Positions 61,700 through 64,000 of a stretch of DNA of 64,000 nucleotides are shown piece by piece; position 1 is the stretch's first letter; each line of letters begins with the position of its first letter. The notes below the pieces were generated by a model that saw only the letters and a list, made by a program, of their open reading frames with translations, searched no databases and was not told the DNA's origin. This DNA is from Symbiodinium natans (Eukaryota; Sar; Dinophyceae; Suessiales; Symbiodiniaceae): contig CAJNDS010001657.1 of NCBI GenBank assembly GCA_905221605.1, forward strand, positions 402,144 to 466,143. Reading direction: 5' to 3'. The position numbers were made by a program, and so were the translations under genes.

Positions 61700-64000
61700 C
61701 CGTGGTGTAGACGACTTTGCTCAAGACGTTGCTGCAGAGAAATAAACGATGGATGAGTGACGGCGCATCGGCGAGGCCCTGCGTCCTGGCCCTGACCATG
61801 TGCCGCCGGCGCTGGAGACTGAGGGGGAATTGTCTAATCAGCTTTAGTACTAGTACTGACAACGAGTATCCGAATCCCGGCGCTTGGTGCTGATTGGGGG
61901 GGAGGGATATAAAGCTGGGGGGGAAGGCTACAGTGCTACGGGGTCCAAATTTAGTAATCGAGATCCTGTGTATCACACGGGGCTGATTGTAACTCTGAAA
62001 ACCGCTTTTGTTCGGCCTTCGATGCCCATGTCCCGGTCTACTGCTGGTGAGTAGGGCGAGTGAAGCTCGCATCATGTTTGGAGCTCCGAGTGGAAGACGT
62101 GGAGGGTGTCGCAAGTGGACTCGGAAGTGGCTCCTGGGCTCTGGGCTCTGGGCTCTGAGAAAAGGCCTTCTTTAAAGCATCCTTAGCTCATCCCATCCTA
62201 CCCGATCTCCTGCTTGGAAGATCATTTTGGCACCCCTTCTTAAGCTTGTCTTAGGAGTCTATTGAAAATACCAGCCCGAAAAGAATTCAGCAAAGGTTTT
62301 ATGGACGGCATCTAACATGTACATACAGAAAGCTGCAAGGCTGAAATGTGCTCAAATGCAGAGTGCATCATCCAGTGGCAGTCACACAGGGCTGCCATGT
62401 TGAATTCGACATCACGCACGCAGCTTATTTAACCCCAGAAAACTAGTCAACATGGCCACAAACAAACATGGATCGACCACCTGTTCCAGTACTTCCAAGC
62501 AGTCGTCTCATCAGATGCGAGAACAAATGCACGCTTCTAGTTCTTTTCGGGGCGACGCGCCTCCTCACATTATGAACCTTATCACCTCATCGTACAACTG
62601 GATCCATAGGCTGCGCGATAAGGCTCGCAACAGCACCAAATCAACTACATGATAAAGGCCTTCGAGGGCCTGTAGGACCTGGGTGTGGAGGGTTTGGGGG
62701 GCAAGGGGGGGAATTTAGGCTACGCCACTCCTCTGAAGGAAAGCTGAGCAAAACCCAAAAAAATGCACACCGCAGCCGCGGATTACGAAAACAACTCTTG
62801 CTATTGTGCCCTATAGCACAGCTATGGCAGGTTGTTCTGCTACACTTTTTTTACGACAAGATATGTATAGATTTCAACTGGTTTTGTATGTCCAGGCTGG
62901 GACGCCGAGGAGCGTAGGCGAAGGTGCCAGGGGAGAAGGCCATGGCGCCGAGCAATGGCACCCAGCCGAAGTCGAGCCTCCGAGCGAAGTCTTTGGGTTC
63001 TCTGCGGTGCCCCGATTCTTGTGTTTCCCGTTTCTTTTTTGTGTTGAGAGGGGGGGCGCCTAGGCCCCCTGATTCCCGGCGATTCTTTTGGAGCATCCAA
63101 AAGTGGACCATCATGCGCTTTGCCCTCCTGCGGGTCTGAGCTCCGCAGTGGATTATAAGATATTCGAGCCCTGGAGGCCCTTTTTTGAAGATTGGTGGTT
63201 TGGGATGTTTGGGAGAAAAGGTGCTTTTGCCAAGGCTTTAGCTCAAAGGCCATTTGAGATGGTCTTTAGCTTATCATGCTTGTTGACTCATCTTGACTCT
63301 CATCTTCATCTTGACTGATTCAATCTTGAGATCCCCCGTGAGTGCAGTGGGTGCAGTCAGTGCAGCGTTGTGACAAAAATCGGGGGTTGTGCAGGTTGCC
63401 ACTGGGCCTCGCACCAATGCCTTCTGGCCAAAGTTAACTGTCACACACAACCCTCATTTTTATGTAGAAGCTTCTTTGAGGGTGGCTTAGATACTTCAAT
63501 ATCTCTAACACAACGAACTTTCGGAGACTCGAAAAAATGTGGAATCTTTGTTCATTCATCCCAGGAGCAGATCCATGACGAAGCCAGTCGCGTTGTCAAC
63601 GAACATGCCTCGATACACAAACTCTCTCTTTGGATCTCTCTGTCGATCTCCGGGATCTGCTTAAAAGACACTTCTCGGAAGGAGAAGGTATGTGTTTGGA
63701 AAAGAAAGAAGATATGTTTCTCTGTCAATACGTGTGTGCTATAATAAGCGACTCTGTGAGCCATTTGTTGTTCGACTTTATTGTACGAGAATGTACACAT
63801 ATTTCAATCCAATATTACTGCCAAAGTCCAAGAAAATGCATCGACGAATCCCTTGCTCCGTCCGGGCCCCGCAAAAAGGGGACAAGTTACAGATGTTTCA
63901 GCCCCCCTGTCCTTCCACCGGGTTTGTGGTAGGGCTTGGATTGTATAAGGGTTGCCATGGATTTCTGCGTTGAGTGGTGTTCTGTTCAGGGCTCTAGGGT
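61700..64000. other. Stretch without a supported gene
   Basis: Unique, moderately A/T-rich towards the end. A minus frame at 63,253-62,840 and a plus frame at 63,370-63,744 are open but have no exon edges and no recognised content. GGGCTCTGGGCTCTGGGCTCTG is a small repeat near 62,130-62,155. Confidence 0.4.

Noticed and set aside
1-64000. Dinoflagellate spliced-leader relics (TTGGCTCAAG and its complement)
   Set aside because: Scanned by eye on both strands; only partial words were seen, none next to a candidate gene start.

Overview
The window looks like nuclear DNA of a dinoflagellate, probably of the Symbiodiniaceae type. This is inferred, not proven. The signs are: no long intact genes; many short exons; introns that often begin with GC instead of GT and end in AG, usually with AG before the donor; interstitial TTTAGGG telomere-type repeats; and a heavy load of minisatellites and simple repeats. 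There is no bacterial-style operon, no rRNA, no convincing tRNA and no CRISPR array. Only one product family is recognised with confidence: a MATE (DinF-type) transporter.

Layout. 0-2.6 kb is satellite DNA: a 95-bp minisatellite, a GTGATG-rich tract, a purine tract and a 111-bp duplication. 2.9-6.2 kb is sparse, with a broken plus-strand ORF and one good minus-strand ORF. 6.5-12.1 kb is an accessory block. It holds two arrays of a module with paired G and C tracts around a 2-kb unique segment, a TTCC tract, 54-bp and ~66-bp tandem repeats, and an A-B-A' composite repeat whose B part recurs alone at 4.3 kb. 12.9-23.3 kb carries scattered minus-strand exons. 24.9-28.8 kb is mostly repeats: degenerate relatives of the G/C module, a GTCCTTCT octamer array, CA/GT tracts and a 0.6-kb GTAAGT array; one long exon lies at 27.1-27.4 kb. 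30.4-51.8 kb is the main genic part, almost all on the minus strand. It includes a multi-exon gene at 30.4-33 kb with a telomere-type array inside an intron, a two-exon gene at 36.9-37.5 kb, a large coiled-coil membrane gene at 40.4-45.0 kb, and a membrane/coiled-coil gene at 48.7-49.5 kb. 55.9-57.0 kb is the MATE gene (C-terminal half), and 59.4-59.9 kb a Cys-rich exon. 57.5-58.4 and 60.8-61.6 kb are minisatellites. I see nothing coherent in 61.9-64 kb.

How it fits together. Exons were called by joining open, protein-like frames at AG acceptors and GT/GC donors. The joins were checked by arithmetic: most exons are an exact multiple of three, so almost all introns are phase 0. Many introns are only 47-92 nt. 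Nearly every exon supported by splice signals lies on the minus strand, which fits the unidirectional gene arrays known in dinoflagellates. Most products are hypothetical membrane or coiled-coil proteins. Exon calls rest on visual reading and need RNA evidence.
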